This document shows positions 26,747-35,951 of a stretch of 64,000 nt of DNA, one piece after another. The DNA comes from an uncultured Tenacibaculum sp. (GTDB lineage: Bacteria; Bacteroidota; Bacteroidia; Flavobacteriales; Flavobacteriaceae): the NCBI RefSeq assembly GCF_947502995.1, contig NZ_CANNBW010000021.1:34186-98185 (forward strand), given 5' to 3'. The translations under genes were made by a program, and so were the position numbers. A model generated the notes under the pieces. That model saw nothing but the letters and a program-made list of their open reading frames with translations, was not told the DNA's origin and made no database searches. The number at the start of each line of letters is the position of its first letter. Position 1 is the stretch's first letter.

Positions 26747-28206
26747 TGAGCGTAGAAGAGATATCAAATAAACTATGGAGTTTGTGTAATGTATTGCGTG
26801 ATGATGGGGTAACCTATCACCAATACTTAAATGAATTAACCTATATCTTATTTTTAAAATTAAGTGAGGTTAAAGATTTTAAAGAGCAAATTCCTGAAGA
26901 ATACCAATGGAGTACTTTGTTGGGCATTACTGATAATAAAGAATTGTACGATCGCTACCGTGATTTATTAGCAAATATTAGCACAAAGGCAGACAATCCT
27001 ACGATTACCGAAATTTACACCAATGCTTCTACCACATTACGTAAGCCTGTAAATTTAAAAACCTTAGTTACACAAATAGATCTAATTGATTGGTATAACG
27101 AGAAAGATCGTGATGCCATGGGAGATATTTACGAAGACTTACTAGAGCGTAATGCCAACGAGAAAAAAAGTGGTGCTGGGCAGTATTTTACACCACGTCC
27201 GTTAATTAATGTAATGGTTGAGTTAATGGCACCAAAATTAGGAGAACGTTGGAATGACCCTGCTTGTGGTACATTTGGTTTTATGATATCTGTTGACCAA
27301 TACTTAGATGAACGATACGAGTATAAATATAGTTTGGATGGAAAAGCAAGAGCCTTTCAAGAAAAAGAAGCATTGAGTGGTGTTGAATTGGTACAAGATG
27401 CTCACCGTTTAGCCTTAATGAATGCGAAACTACATGGTTTAGATAGTAGTATTTATTTAGGAGACACCTTAACGGAATATGGTAAAAACCTTAAGAATTT
27501 TGACGGCGTGTTAGCAAACCCACCGTTTGGAACTAAAAAAGGTGGGGAAAAACCTACTCGTGATGATTTAACCTTTTTATCGAGTAATAAACAGTTGAAC
27601 TTTTTACAACATATTTACCGTTCGCTCCATAAAAAAGGAAATGCTAGAGCAGCTGTTGTGTTACCCGATAATGTATTGTTTGAAGATGGCGACGGACAAA
27701 AGATTCGTAAGGATTTAATGGACAAATGCAACCTGCATACTATTTTACGTTTGCCAACAGGTATTTTTTATGCAGCGGGAGTAAAAACCAATGTATTGTT
27801 TTTTACACGTGGAAAAACAGAAACTGATAATACCAAAAACATATGGTATTACGATATGCGAACCAATGCTCCTAGTTACGGAAAACGCACACCGTTTACC
27901 AGAGCAGCGTTTATCGATTTTATTAAAGCGTATACGGGTGGTATTACGGAAGATAAGGTATTACAAGAGTATGATGGTAGTATTGATGAAGAAAAACGAA
28001 AAACTGTAAAAGACGAACGTTGGCAATGCATTTCTCGTGAAGAAATTAAACAGAAAAACGACTCGTTAGATTTAGGTTTAATTGCAGACGACAGTGTAAG
28101 CAAAAGCACCGACTTAGGCGAACCGATTGATATTGCCAAAGAAGCCTTAACCGAGTTAGATGCCATTACCAAGGCATTAAACAAAATGATAAAAGAACTC
28201 AATTAA
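26746..28206 (+). CDS. hsdM: Type I restriction enzyme, M subunit (adenine N6 methyltransferase)
   Basis: A 486-residue DNA methyltransferase that, with HsdS, methylates adenine in the recognition site. An N-terminal helical HsdM domain (about 1-130) is followed by the N6_Mtase domain. The S-adenosylmethionine motif is DPACGTFGF near residue 171, and the catalytic NPPF is in LANPPFGTKKGG near 258. Both are intact and the length is normal for the EcoEI class. It shares one base with the hsdR stop and ends 2 bp before hsdS. Confidence 0.95.
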   Translation: MSVEEISNKLWSLCNVLRDDGVTYHQYLNELTYILFLKLSEVKDFKEQIPEEYQWSTLLGITDNKELYDRYRDLLANISTKADNPTITEIYTNASTTLRKPVNLKTLVTQIDLIDWYNEKDRDAMGDIYEDLLERNANEKKSGAGQYFTPRPLINVMVELMAPKLGERWNDPACGTFGFMISVDQYLDERYEYKYSLDGKARAFQEKEALSGVELVQDAHRLALMNAKLHGLDSSIYLGDTLTEYGKNLKNFDGVLANPPFGTKKGGEKPTRDDLTFLSSNKQLNFLQHIYRSLHKKGNARAAVVLPDNVLFEDGDGQKIRKDLMDKCNLHTILRLPTGIFYAAGVKTNVLFFTRGKTETDNTKNIWYYDMRTNAPSYGKRTPFTRAAFIDFIKAYTGGITEDKVLQEYDGSIDEEKRKTVKDERWQCISREEIKQKNDSLDLGLIADDSVSKSTDLGEPIDIAKEALTELDAITKALNKMIKELN

Positions 28207-28208
28207 CA

Positions 28209-29588
28209 ATGGAAAAACAATTACCAAAGAATTGGGTTGAGAGCTATTTAGGTGATATTCTTGAATTAAAAAATGGATTTGCTTTTAAGAGCAAAAACTA
28301 TTTAGAAGAAGGTATTCCTGTTTTAAGGATATCAGAAATTAAAAATGAAAAAATTTCATTAGACAAGGCTGTTTATGTAAAAGAGTCATCTGATTATGAA
28401 AAGTATATAGTCGAAAGAGGAGATATACTAATTGCAATGTCAGGTGCAACAACAGGAAAATATGGTATATATGAAAATAATCAAAAAGCTTATCAAAACC
28501 AACGTGTTGGAAATTTAAGACTCTATTATGATGAATTGATAAATAAAAAATTTGTTTATTATTTAATTGGCGCACTAAAAAAGGAAATAGAAGATAAAGC
28601 ATATGGTGGTGCCCAACCAAATATATCTTCTAAACTTATTGAAAACACAAAGTTTAAACTCCCTCCACTAGCAGAACAAGAACGCATTGTAGCAAAACTA
28701 GATAGCTTATTTGCAGAGCTAGATATCATAAAAGAACGTTTAGCCAATATACCTACACTACTAAAAAACTTTAGACAATCGGTATTAAACCAAGCAGTAA
28801 CGGGTAAGCTTACGGAAGAATGGCGTGAAGGGAAGGAGTTGGAAAGTTTTAAGTTAACTAAACCAGAGAAGAGATATCGTGATTTGGATTTGAATTTACC
28901 TGAATATTGGAAAATATTTTCTTTTGAAAGTATAGCAAATATCAAATCAAATTTAAAGAATCCTAAAGATTATTTGAATCACATTTTAGTTGCGCCAAAT
29001 CATATTGAGAAAAATACTGGAATTTTAGCTCAGATAGAATATACAAGAGATATCATGCCCAAAAGTGATAAACATTTTTTTAAAAAAGGTGCAATTATAT
29101 ATTCTAAAATACGTCCTTATTTAAACAAAGTTATTTTAGCTGATTTTGATGGCTTATGCAGTGCAGATATGTATCCAATTACCTCTGAAATAAATAGAGA
29201 GTATTTATTTTATTATATGTTATCGTCTATTTTTTTGAGTTATGCAACTACTGCTGGAGAAAGAAGTGTATTACCAAAGATTAATCAAAAATCACTGAAT
29301 ATTATTCCAGTTCCTGTTCCCCCATTAAAAGAACAACAAAAAATCGTAAAAAGAATAGAGGCTTTATTAAAACAAGCAGATAACATACAAGCACATTATG
29401 AAGCATTGGTAAAACGTATAGAAGTTTTACCTCAAGCTATTTTGACTAAAGCTTTTAGAGGCGAGTTGGTACCGCAACTCCCAACGGATGGAGATGCTAA
29501 AGAGCTATTAGCAGAGATTAAAAAGTTAAAGAATGCTGTCAGTTCGAGCGCAGTCGAGAACAAGAAGAAAAGAACAGTTAAGAAATAA
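28209..29588 (+). CDS. hsdS: Type I restriction enzyme, S subunit (specificity)
   Basis: A 459-residue subunit with the standard two-half layout. TRD1 covers about 1-150. The first conserved helix follows (LPPLAEQERIVAKLDSLFAE, then FRQSVLNQAVTGKL). TRD2 covers about 225-370, and the second conserved helix is PPLKEQQKIVKRIEALLKQA with QAILTKAFRGELVPQ. The two different TRDs should read a bipartite site; the sequence cannot be predicted by eye. The last 20 codons include a palindromic repeat (29537-29561) that encodes AVSSSAVEN, so the tail downstream of LLAEIKKLKN is probably acquired. The Septu pair follows after 199 bp. Confidence 0.93.
   Translation: MEKQLPKNWVESYLGDILELKNGFAFKSKNYLEEGIPVLRISEIKNEKISLDKAVYVKESSDYEKYIVERGDILIAMSGATTGKYGIYENNQKAYQNQRVGNLRLYYDELINKKFVYYLIGALKKEIEDKAYGGAQPNISSKLIENTKFKLPPLAEQERIVAKLDSLFAELDIIKERLANIPTLLKNFRQSVLNQAVTGKLTEEWREGKELESFKLTKPEKRYRDLDLNLPEYWKIFSFESIANIKSNLKNPKDYLNHILVAPNHIEKNTGILAQIEYTRDIMPKSDKHFFKKGAIIYSKIRPYLNKVILADFDGLCSADMYPITSEINREYLFYYMLSSIFLSYATTAGERSVLPKINQKSLNIIPVPVPPLKEQQKIVKRIEALLKQADNIQAHYEALVKRIEVLPQAILTKAFRGELVPQLPTDGDAKELLAEIKKLKNAVSSSAVENKKKRTVKK
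29537..29561 (+). repeat. Short palindromic repeat inside the hsdS 3' end
   Basis: CTGTCAGTTCGAG followed by a 5-nt spacer and TCGAGAAC. The outer GTTC and GAAC pair. The unit sits in frame and encodes part of the HsdS tail. The same arms recur 90 bp downstream at 29630-29687, outside the gene. Confidence 0.7.
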
Positions 29589-29629
29589 TTTGAATCAATT
29601 ATAAGCAGTCACATAAACACCAAACGTAA

Positions 29630-29687
29630 CTGTCAGTTCGAGTGAAATTGATTGAAACGAAGTGGAAAACAATATTGTATCGAGAAC
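29630..29687 (+). repeat. Second copy of the GTTCGAG/TCGAGAAC repeat at the Septu junction
   Basis: The same 5' half (CTGTCAGTTCGAG) and 3' half (TCGAGAAC) as in hsdS, but with a 37-nt insert between them instead of 5 nt. It lies in the hsdS-ptuA spacer. A palindrome TCACTCGAAGTGA follows at 29743-29755. No promoter box is evident in this spacer. Confidence 0.65.
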
Positions 29688-29787
29688 GGGTATTGAACTC
29701 ACAAACACTTTTCGTTACTATTCTTTCCCTTTCGGTTAAGAATCACTCGAAGTGACACTAACACAAGTAAAAAGAAATAGAAAGAAA

Positions 29788-31410
29788 ATGAAAATAAAAA
29801 GACTTTGGGTTTCAAAATATAAGAATATTGAGAATATAGACTTAGAGTTTCATTCTGATTTAGTGACACTTTTAGTAGGAAGAAATGGACTAGGTAAGTC
29901 TAATCTTATCGAAATTTTAGCTTTAATTTTTAGGGACCTAGATTTATTAAATAAAGAAGATGATTTTAAATCATGGGCTTATGAGCCAGATTATTTTGAA
30001 TATATCATTAATTATGAATGTCAGAATAATGAAATCATTATTGAGTTAAAAGAGGGTAGTTTTAATGTGAAAGCAAGGCTCCTTGAAACAAAAAATGAAA
30101 AAGGTTTTAAAGAATTAAGCTTTTCAGAATTTATTAAAAATAGAGGTGAAAAATACTTACCTAAGTATGTTTTGGGGTATTACTCTGGAGAAAATAAAAG
30201 AATAAAAGAGATTATTAGTCCACATGAGGAAATTCAGAAAAAGAGATTATTAAATTGGCAAAAAACATATGCTTCTTCTGTTAGAAGTGAGAAAGAAATG
30301 GGTTTAAGACGTTTGTTTTTTACTGAGAATTATCATAGTCAACTTTTTTTACTCACTTTAGTCTTATTTAGAAACAAGGAAAAATTTAAAGAAAAGATAG
30401 ATGATCTGTTTAAAAATTATTTAAATATACTTGAGATTGTGAATTTTGAAATTCAGTTCAATAATCCAGACTGGAATTATTCAAAAATAGATGGTGTTAA
30501 TAAAGGGATGGATTATCTAATAGAAAATATTAATAACAAAGAACCAGTTAGTTTCCCTTTTTGGAATTTAAAAGGTAAAGTTGATGATGTACTAACTAGA
30601 TTTTACAATCATCAAATAGAAAAAGGAAGTGAACCTATTAGTTATCCAAATGAGGATGAAGATGATAGAAGTTTTGTGAAAGAATTTTTATTATTTAATT
30701 CTATAAATTTTAAAGATTTTTCTTCAACAATTTCTGAATATTACGAGCATCCAATTGATTTTTTTGATGCATTAGAAGCAACTACTATAGTTAATATACT
30801 AAACTCAATTACTCTTAAGGTTATAAAGAAAAATGTTGAAGCACCCATTTCATATGATCAGTTGAGTGAAGGAGAACAACAATTACTAACCGTTTTAGGA
30901 TTAATTTTGATAACTGGAAATGATGATTGCTTATTTTTATTAGATGAACCAGATACACATCTAAATCCAGAATGGCAAAGGGATTATTCAAAATTGCTTG
31001 CTGATTTTAACTTAAATGACAAAAACAGTCACATTTTTGTAGCAACGCATAGCCCTTTTATAGTTCAATCTTCAAATGAATCAGAAGTTATTTTATTTAA
31101 AAAAGAAGATAACAAATTAATTGCAGAGAATTTTAAAATATATCAAAAGAACTGGAGTATAAATCATGTTTTAACAAGTCCATATTTTGATGTAAGTGCA
31201 AGACCAAAAGAAGAGAAAATGGAACACTTTATGGTTAGAAGAAAAGAGATTTTAGCCAAGGATAAGATGTCTGAAGATGATAAAGAATATTTAAAGAATT
31301 TAGAAGAGGAATTAGGTGTCTTACCAACTGGTGAAACTTTTATGGATATGCAAATGTTACAATTTGTAAATAAAGCGGCTAGAAAAAAAGGTTATGATAA
31401 AACTGAATAA
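29788..31410 (+). CDS. ptuA: Septu-type AAA/SMC-like ATPase (PtuA)
   Basis: A 540-residue ABC/SMC-type ATPase. Walker A GRNGLGKS is at residues 31-38. The signature SEGEQQLLTVLG is near 360, Walker B with LFLLDEPDTHLNPEW near 385, and the H-loop ATHSPF near 418. It is followed with overlap by an HNH nuclease gene, which is the defining pair of Septu anti-phage systems; related ATPases also serve in some retrons (Ec78 type), but no reverse transcriptase is present here. A GTG at 29752 would add 12 residues. It falls within the palindrome TCACTCGAAGTGA, so I prefer the ATG at 29788. The pair lies between hsdS and mcrB on the same strand. Confidence 0.85.
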   Translation: MKIKRLWVSKYKNIENIDLEFHSDLVTLLVGRNGLGKSNLIEILALIFRDLDLLNKEDDFKSWAYEPDYFEYIINYECQNNEIIIELKEGSFNVKARLLETKNEKGFKELSFSEFIKNRGEKYLPKYVLGYYSGENKRIKEIISPHEEIQKKRLLNWQKTYASSVRSEKEMGLRRLFFTENYHSQLFLLTLVLFRNKEKFKEKIDDLFKNYLNILEIVNFEIQFNNPDWNYSKIDGVNKGMDYLIENINNKEPVSFPFWNLKGKVDDVLTRFYNHQIEKGSEPISYPNEDEDDRSFVKEFLLFNSINFKDFSSTISEYYEHPIDFFDALEATTIVNILNSITLKVIKKNVEAPISYDQLSEGEQQLLTVLGLILITGNDDCLFLLDEPDTHLNPEWQRDYSKLLADFNLNDKNSHIFVATHSPFIVQSSNESEVILFKKEDNKLIAENFKIYQKNWSINHVLTSPYFDVSARPKEEKMEHFMVRRKEILAKDKMSEDDKEYLKNLEEELGVLPTGETFMDMQMLQFVNKAARKKGYDKTE

Positions 31411-32161
31411 ACCAGAAGAAGGCCCTACTATACCACATGCGACAACTGGGCATTGTAGGTTAATAAAAGCTAAAGGTAAAATTATTGAACGTTATGATAA
31501 TAGTGAGAAATTAGTCTTTAATCCTATTTATAGAGATGAAATTATTAAAAAAGAATTAATGGTTAAAGTACAAAAGAACAAATGTTGTTATTGTGAAAAA
31601 TTAATTTTTGATGATTTCGAAGTTGAGCATTTTAGGCCAAAGGAAGCCGTAATTCACAATGGTAAATTAGAAAACCCTGGTTATTATTGGCTCACATATG
31701 ATTGGGATAATTTATTATATAGTTGTAATAAGTGTAATAAGAAAAAAGGGAATGATTTCCCTCTTAAAGATGAAGCACAAAGAGCTAGAAATCATAATAT
31801 GGCCATTACAAATGAATTACCTCTATTATTAAATCCCTCAGCCCAAGATCCAGAAGATTACCTTGAATTTTTAGGGTTAGAAATAGTTGCTAAACCTGGA
31901 GTAAATAACGAGGTAGCTATTAAAACACTTGATACTATTAAATTACAGAGAGATGAGCTGTTTCATTTAAGATGTGAGAAATTTTTTCAAATTCGTGATT
32001 ATACACATAATTTATATGAAATGGTCAAAGATGATGAAGAATTAGAATTGGAAGCTAGAGTAAAGTGTATAGAGTATTTAGAATCTAAAACTCAAAATGA
32101 TCAAGAATTTTCCATGCTTATTAGGCATAATTATGATAAGTTAAGACCAAATCTAATATAA
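31394..32161 (+). CDS. ptuB: Septu-type HNH nuclease (PtuB)
   Basis: A 255-residue predicted DNA nuclease. The HNH core is visible from about residue 55 to 125: NKCCYCEK with the first Cys pair, VEHFRPKEAV with the His, YYWLTYDWDNLLYSCNKCN with the central Asn and second Cys pair, and KKKGNDFPL. This arrangement (CxxC, HFRP, CNKCN-KKG) is typical of PtuB and related TIGR02646-type proteins. The start overlaps the ptuA end by 17 bp, indicating translational coupling. PtuA and PtuB form one complex in studied systems, with the ATPase holding the nuclease in check. It is intact and of family length. Confidence 0.87.
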   Translation: MIKLNKPEEGPTIPHATTGHCRLIKAKGKIIERYDNSEKLVFNPIYRDEIIKKELMVKVQKNKCCYCEKLIFDDFEVEHFRPKEAVIHNGKLENPGYYWLTYDWDNLLYSCNKCNKKKGNDFPLKDEAQRARNHNMAITNELPLLLNPSAQDPEDYLEFLGLEIVAKPGVNNEVAIKTLDTIKLQRDELFHLRCEKFFQIRDYTHNLYEMVKDDEELELEARVKCIEYLESKTQNDQEFSMLIRHNYDKLRPNLI

Positions 32162-32176
32162 AAATAAAAGAAGGCT

Positions 32177-34594
32177 ATGAACATATTCTTCGGGAAAATA
32201 TCAACCAAATTTGAAAAAAAACAAATAGATGAAGGCTATTATAAAGCGCCTAAAGCCTCTACTTGGTTCGGCAATGATATAAATGGAAAAATTGATGTTG
32301 GAGATTATGCCTTTATCATTGGTGGTAATAAAATACAGTTATGGAAAGCTAGAGAATGGGGTAAACATAATGAAGAAGAATGTTTATGGTTCGATATCTT
32401 AAATAGTAATTTAGGCATTAAAACAAATCGTTTTACAGCACTAAAACTTTTTAAGCTTACTACAGATCTTATTATCCATACCTCAAGGTCCGCCAAAAAT
32501 AGAGCGTTCTTTAAACTAGAACCTCTAAAACAAATAAACTTAGAAGAAATAAGTAATTCAAACTTTTATAAAAATGAAGATTTATACCGTAAAACGGTTT
32601 TTAATTATAATATACCATCTGATATTAGTTGGTCAGAAGACTTAAATTTTTACTTTGATAATGGAGAGTTAAAGTTATTCAGGAATAGTTTCACTGAAGA
32701 AAGTGTTTTAAATAGCTTTAGAGATAATCTAAGTTATTCAGGAAGAGGTGCTGTTCTTAAAGATAAATTACTAAAAGAAGTATTAAAAGTTAGAAATATA
32801 AAAGATACTTTGAGGTTAAAGTACAATCAATATTCTTTACGCACAGTTTATGATACTTTTTTTTGCGAGTATCAAACTAAAGAAAAATATTATTTGTTAG
32901 GTGCTTTTTGGAAAGGTATAGTTCCCGAAGATCAAATGGATAGGTTTCTTAAAAATAATATTTGGGAAAATGGTCCTGACGGTAGCATGTCTAATGAAGT
33001 ATCTGAAATTCCCATTAATAGTAATGTAGCTATAAGATCTTTAGATAAGAAAGGCAATAAGATGTACATTAAAGCAATTGGAAAGGTTATTAAAAATTAT
33101 AAAAATGGAAAAAGATTAGATGTAGAGTGGAAGGATGACTTTAATGGGTTTAAGCTAAACTTTATTAGTAATTATTGGTCAAGGGTAAATGAAGTAAAAA
33201 ATAATGACCATAAAAATGCTATTTGGAATCATATTTATGAAAATAATGTACCTCAAGTAAAAATGAAAGAAAACAACTACACTCCATCATTAAACCAAAT
33301 TTTTTACGGTCCTCCAGGAACGGGAAAAACATACAATACAGTATTAGAGGCTGCTAAAATTATTACAGGCGATGAATTTATTAGTTATGATAAGGCTTTA
33401 GATGTTTTTAACAATCAATTAGGGAGCCAAATCGAATTCGTTACCTTTCACCAAAACTATAGTTATGAAGACTTTATACAGGGTTTAAGGCCTGATGTAA
33501 AACAAAAAGAATTAAGTTTTAATAAAACGGATGGTATTTTTACCAAATTGGTTACTAATGCTTTGTTTGAGTATTACAAGGAATATCAAAAAAAACACAA
33601 TAATGACAAAGAGTTAACGAAGTTAAAAATTGATTTAAACGAAGCATACATTGATTTTTTAAGTACGTTAATTATAAACCAAGAGTTTGAAACTAAAACA
33701 GGTGCTGTTATTAAGATCGTTAATTTTACAGATAAGCAAAATATTGAATTTAAACCAGTAAATGGTGTAAAACCATATTTAGTATCGGGTCGTCGTTTAT
33801 TAAAGCTATACAAAATTTACTCTAACATTAATGAGATTAATAATGTTAGTGAAGATATAAGAGAGGCGATTGGTGGTTGTAATGCCACAATGTATTATGT
33901 AGCCTTACGTGAGTTCAGTAACTTTTTAAAAGATTATGAAAGTAATTTTACAGAGTTTTCAAATAGTTATGAAGAAGAGGAAGAAACGTTAACCTATGAA
34001 AGAAAAAAAGAACTGCTTTTAAATTTTGATATATCAGATATTAGAACAATTCAATCTGAATCTGTTAAAAAATATGTGATTATTATAGATGAGATTAATA
34101 GAGCAAATATTTCTAGAGTTTTTGGCGAGCTAATTACTTTAATAGAAAGAGACAAAAGAACACATGGTAAAATACCATTATCGGCAACATTACCATCTGG
34201 TGAAAAATTTATAGTTCCCTCAAATTTATATATTATTGGTACCATGAACACGGCCGACAAATCGATTGCTTTATTAGATATAGCTTTAAGACGTCGTTTT
34301 GAATTTAAACCAATGTATCCAAAATATCAATTAGATAATGGTATACTAATAAATAATGCAGAACTTTTAGAAAAAATTAATAAAGAAATAATTAATAGAA
34401 AAGGACATGATTTTACTATCGGTCATGCCTATTTTATGGGAGAAGATTATAGTCTTGAAAATACAATTAACAATAAAGTAATTCCATTACTCTTAGAATA
34501 CTTTATGAATGATGAAAAAGAAGTACAGTCTATTTTGAATTCAGCTGGTGTAAAAGTAGAAGGGTGGCCAATGCAATTTGTAGGCAATGATTAA
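32177..34594 (+). CDS. mcrB: McrB-like AAA+ restriction motor
   Basis: An 805-residue protein. The AAA+ core has Walker A GPPGTGKT at about 378-385, Walker B IIIDEINRANISRVFGELI near 634, and the McrB-specific sensor MNTADKS near 690 followed by ALLDIALRRRFEF. The first 370 residues differ from E. coli McrB. They probably contain two modules, one starting NIFFGKISTKFEKKQIDEGYY and one at about 205-340. They should decide which modified DNA is recognised, but I cannot name the domain. About 250 residues separate Walker A from Walker B, with an insert around 470-600. The gene starts 15 bp after ptuB and overlaps mcrC by 8 bp. Confidence 0.9.
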   Translation: MNIFFGKISTKFEKKQIDEGYYKAPKASTWFGNDINGKIDVGDYAFIIGGNKIQLWKAREWGKHNEEECLWFDILNSNLGIKTNRFTALKLFKLTTDLIIHTSRSAKNRAFFKLEPLKQINLEEISNSNFYKNEDLYRKTVFNYNIPSDISWSEDLNFYFDNGELKLFRNSFTEESVLNSFRDNLSYSGRGAVLKDKLLKEVLKVRNIKDTLRLKYNQYSLRTVYDTFFCEYQTKEKYYLLGAFWKGIVPEDQMDRFLKNNIWENGPDGSMSNEVSEIPINSNVAIRSLDKKGNKMYIKAIGKVIKNYKNGKRLDVEWKDDFNGFKLNFISNYWSRVNEVKNNDHKNAIWNHIYENNVPQVKMKENNYTPSLNQIFYGPPGTGKTYNTVLEAAKIITGDEFISYDKALDVFNNQLGSQIEFVTFHQNYSYEDFIQGLRPDVKQKELSFNKTDGIFTKLVTNALFEYYKEYQKKHNNDKELTKLKIDLNEAYIDFLSTLIINQEFETKTGAVIKIVNFTDKQNIEFKPVNGVKPYLVSGRRLLKLYKIYSNINEINNVSEDIREAIGGCNATMYYVALREFSNFLKDYESNFTEFSNSYEEEEETLTYERKKELLLNFDISDIRTIQSESVKKYVIIIDEINRANISRVFGELITLIERDKRTHGKIPLSATLPSGEKFIVPSNLYIIGTMNTADKSIALLDIALRRRFEFKPMYPKYQLDNGILINNAELLEKINKEIINRKGHDFTIGHAYFMGEDYSLENTINNKVIPLLLEYFMNDEKEVQSILNSAGVKVEGWPMQFVGND

Positions 34595-35951
34595 CCTATT
34601 TGAATATAGAAATAGAGAAAAGTTTTCAGAAAAACACTTTACAGATCTAGAAATATTTTTAGATGAGGTATGGTCTAGTAGAGAAAAATCAGATTACTAT
34701 ACTAATGAAGAAGATAGTAAAGCTGAAGTACAACGTTTCTTGCAGTTTTTTCATAAAGATAACACCTTGAAATCTAATAAATATGTAGGTGTTATACACT
34801 TTGAAGGGGAAACCATAAACTTATTACCAAAAATTTTTTTTAACTCAGAAAGTAAAGATGAAACAAACGTAAAAGCAATTAATAAGCATATACTTTGGTG
34901 GTTGAATTACTGTAGAAAGTTAAAGTTTCCTAATTATGTATCGGGTTTAAATACCGAAAGGGCTGATTTTTTTGAGATTTTAATTTACTTGTTTAGTAAA
35001 TACTCACGCGAGTTGTTAAATTCATCAATCTATCAAACCTATACAGAAGTTAATAAAGAATTGTCTTTTGTTAAAGGAAGAATAGACGTTAACGCTTATA
35101 TAAATAATAATCTAGCCAAAGGAAGGTTTCACAAAGTAAGTTGCGAGTTTGATGCTTTTGAAATAGATAATGAGTTTAATAGAGGTATAAAATCTGTTTC
35201 TAAGTTATTGTTATCTGTAACGAAAGAAAGTCAAAGCAAACGTTATTTAAATGATATCCTGTTTATTTTAGATGAGGTCAAAGAAGTAAGTATTTCTTCA
35301 GAAGTAATGAAACGAATGACATTTAATCCAATGTTTTCAAATTTTGAAACCGTAAGAGATTATTGTGTGTTATTTTTAGAAAATAGTGTTTCGTTTAATT
35401 ACAAAAAAGACTTAAAGTTATTTGCTTTTCTTTTACCTATGGAGTATGTTTTTGAAGACTTTATTACTGGTTTTATAGACAAGGAAATAGAAGAAGTTAA
35501 ATTGAAACGTCAAGATGCTTCAAAGTACTTAACAACAGAAAACAAGTTTCAATTAAAACCTGATTTAGTTTTAAATATCAGTGATAAAAAAGTAATAGCT
35601 GATACCAAGTATAAAATTGTTTACGAAGACAGTAATGATCCTAAAAATGGGATTTCACAGTCTGATTTGTATCAAATGGTTTCTTATGCCATTCGATATG
35701 ATATAAACGATATTATCCTTTTATATCCTAATACAATCAATTGTAATAAGGTTAAAGATGGAAAACTAGAAATATTTGATGAATTAGGCATTAATAAAGA
35801 AAAAATAAATATTAAAATAGTCCAACTTCCGATAATTAATTTTGAGATGTTTAAAATCAACTATAAAAATCAAAATACATTAGAAGAAGATTTTTTAAGG
35901 GTGAGAAATGAAATGATAAATAGAATTAGAAGCATTTTAAAAATAGTATAA
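34587..35951 (+). CDS. mcrC: McrC-like nuclease subunit of a modification-dependent restriction system
   Basis: A 454-residue partner of McrB that supplies the nuclease. The family N-terminal region is recognisable: VGVIHFEGETINLLPKIFF, and the YTEVNKELSFVKGRIDVNAY block. The PD-(D/E)xK catalytic residues are KPDLVL (Asp near 324) and IADTKYK (Asp-x-Lys near 337). McrBC systems cut DNA carrying modified cytosines, including phage DNA. The gene is intact and ends the 12.4-kb defence block. Overlap with mcrB by 8 bp shows coupled translation. No terminator is evident in the 100 bp after the stop. Confidence 0.92.
   Translation: MINLFEYRNREKFSEKHFTDLEIFLDEVWSSREKSDYYTNEEDSKAEVQRFLQFFHKDNTLKSNKYVGVIHFEGETINLLPKIFFNSESKDETNVKAINKHILWWLNYCRKLKFPNYVSGLNTERADFFEILIYLFSKYSRELLNSSIYQTYTEVNKELSFVKGRIDVNAYINNNLAKGRFHKVSCEFDAFEIDNEFNRGIKSVSKLLLSVTKESQSKRYLNDILFILDEVKEVSISSEVMKRMTFNPMFSNFETVRDYCVLFLENSVSFNYKKDLKLFAFLLPMEYVFEDFITGFIDKEIEEVKLKRQDASKYLTTENKFQLKPDLVLNISDKKVIADTKYKIVYEDSNDPKNGISQSDLYQMVSYAIRYDINDIILLYPNTINCNKVKDGKLEIFDELGINKEKINIKIVQLPIINFEMFKINYKNQNTLEEDFLRVRNEMINRIRSILKIV

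Noticed and set aside
29589..29787. Retron msr/msd RNA before the Septu ATPase
   Set aside because: No reverse transcriptase lies nearby, and the spacer is explained by short repeats.
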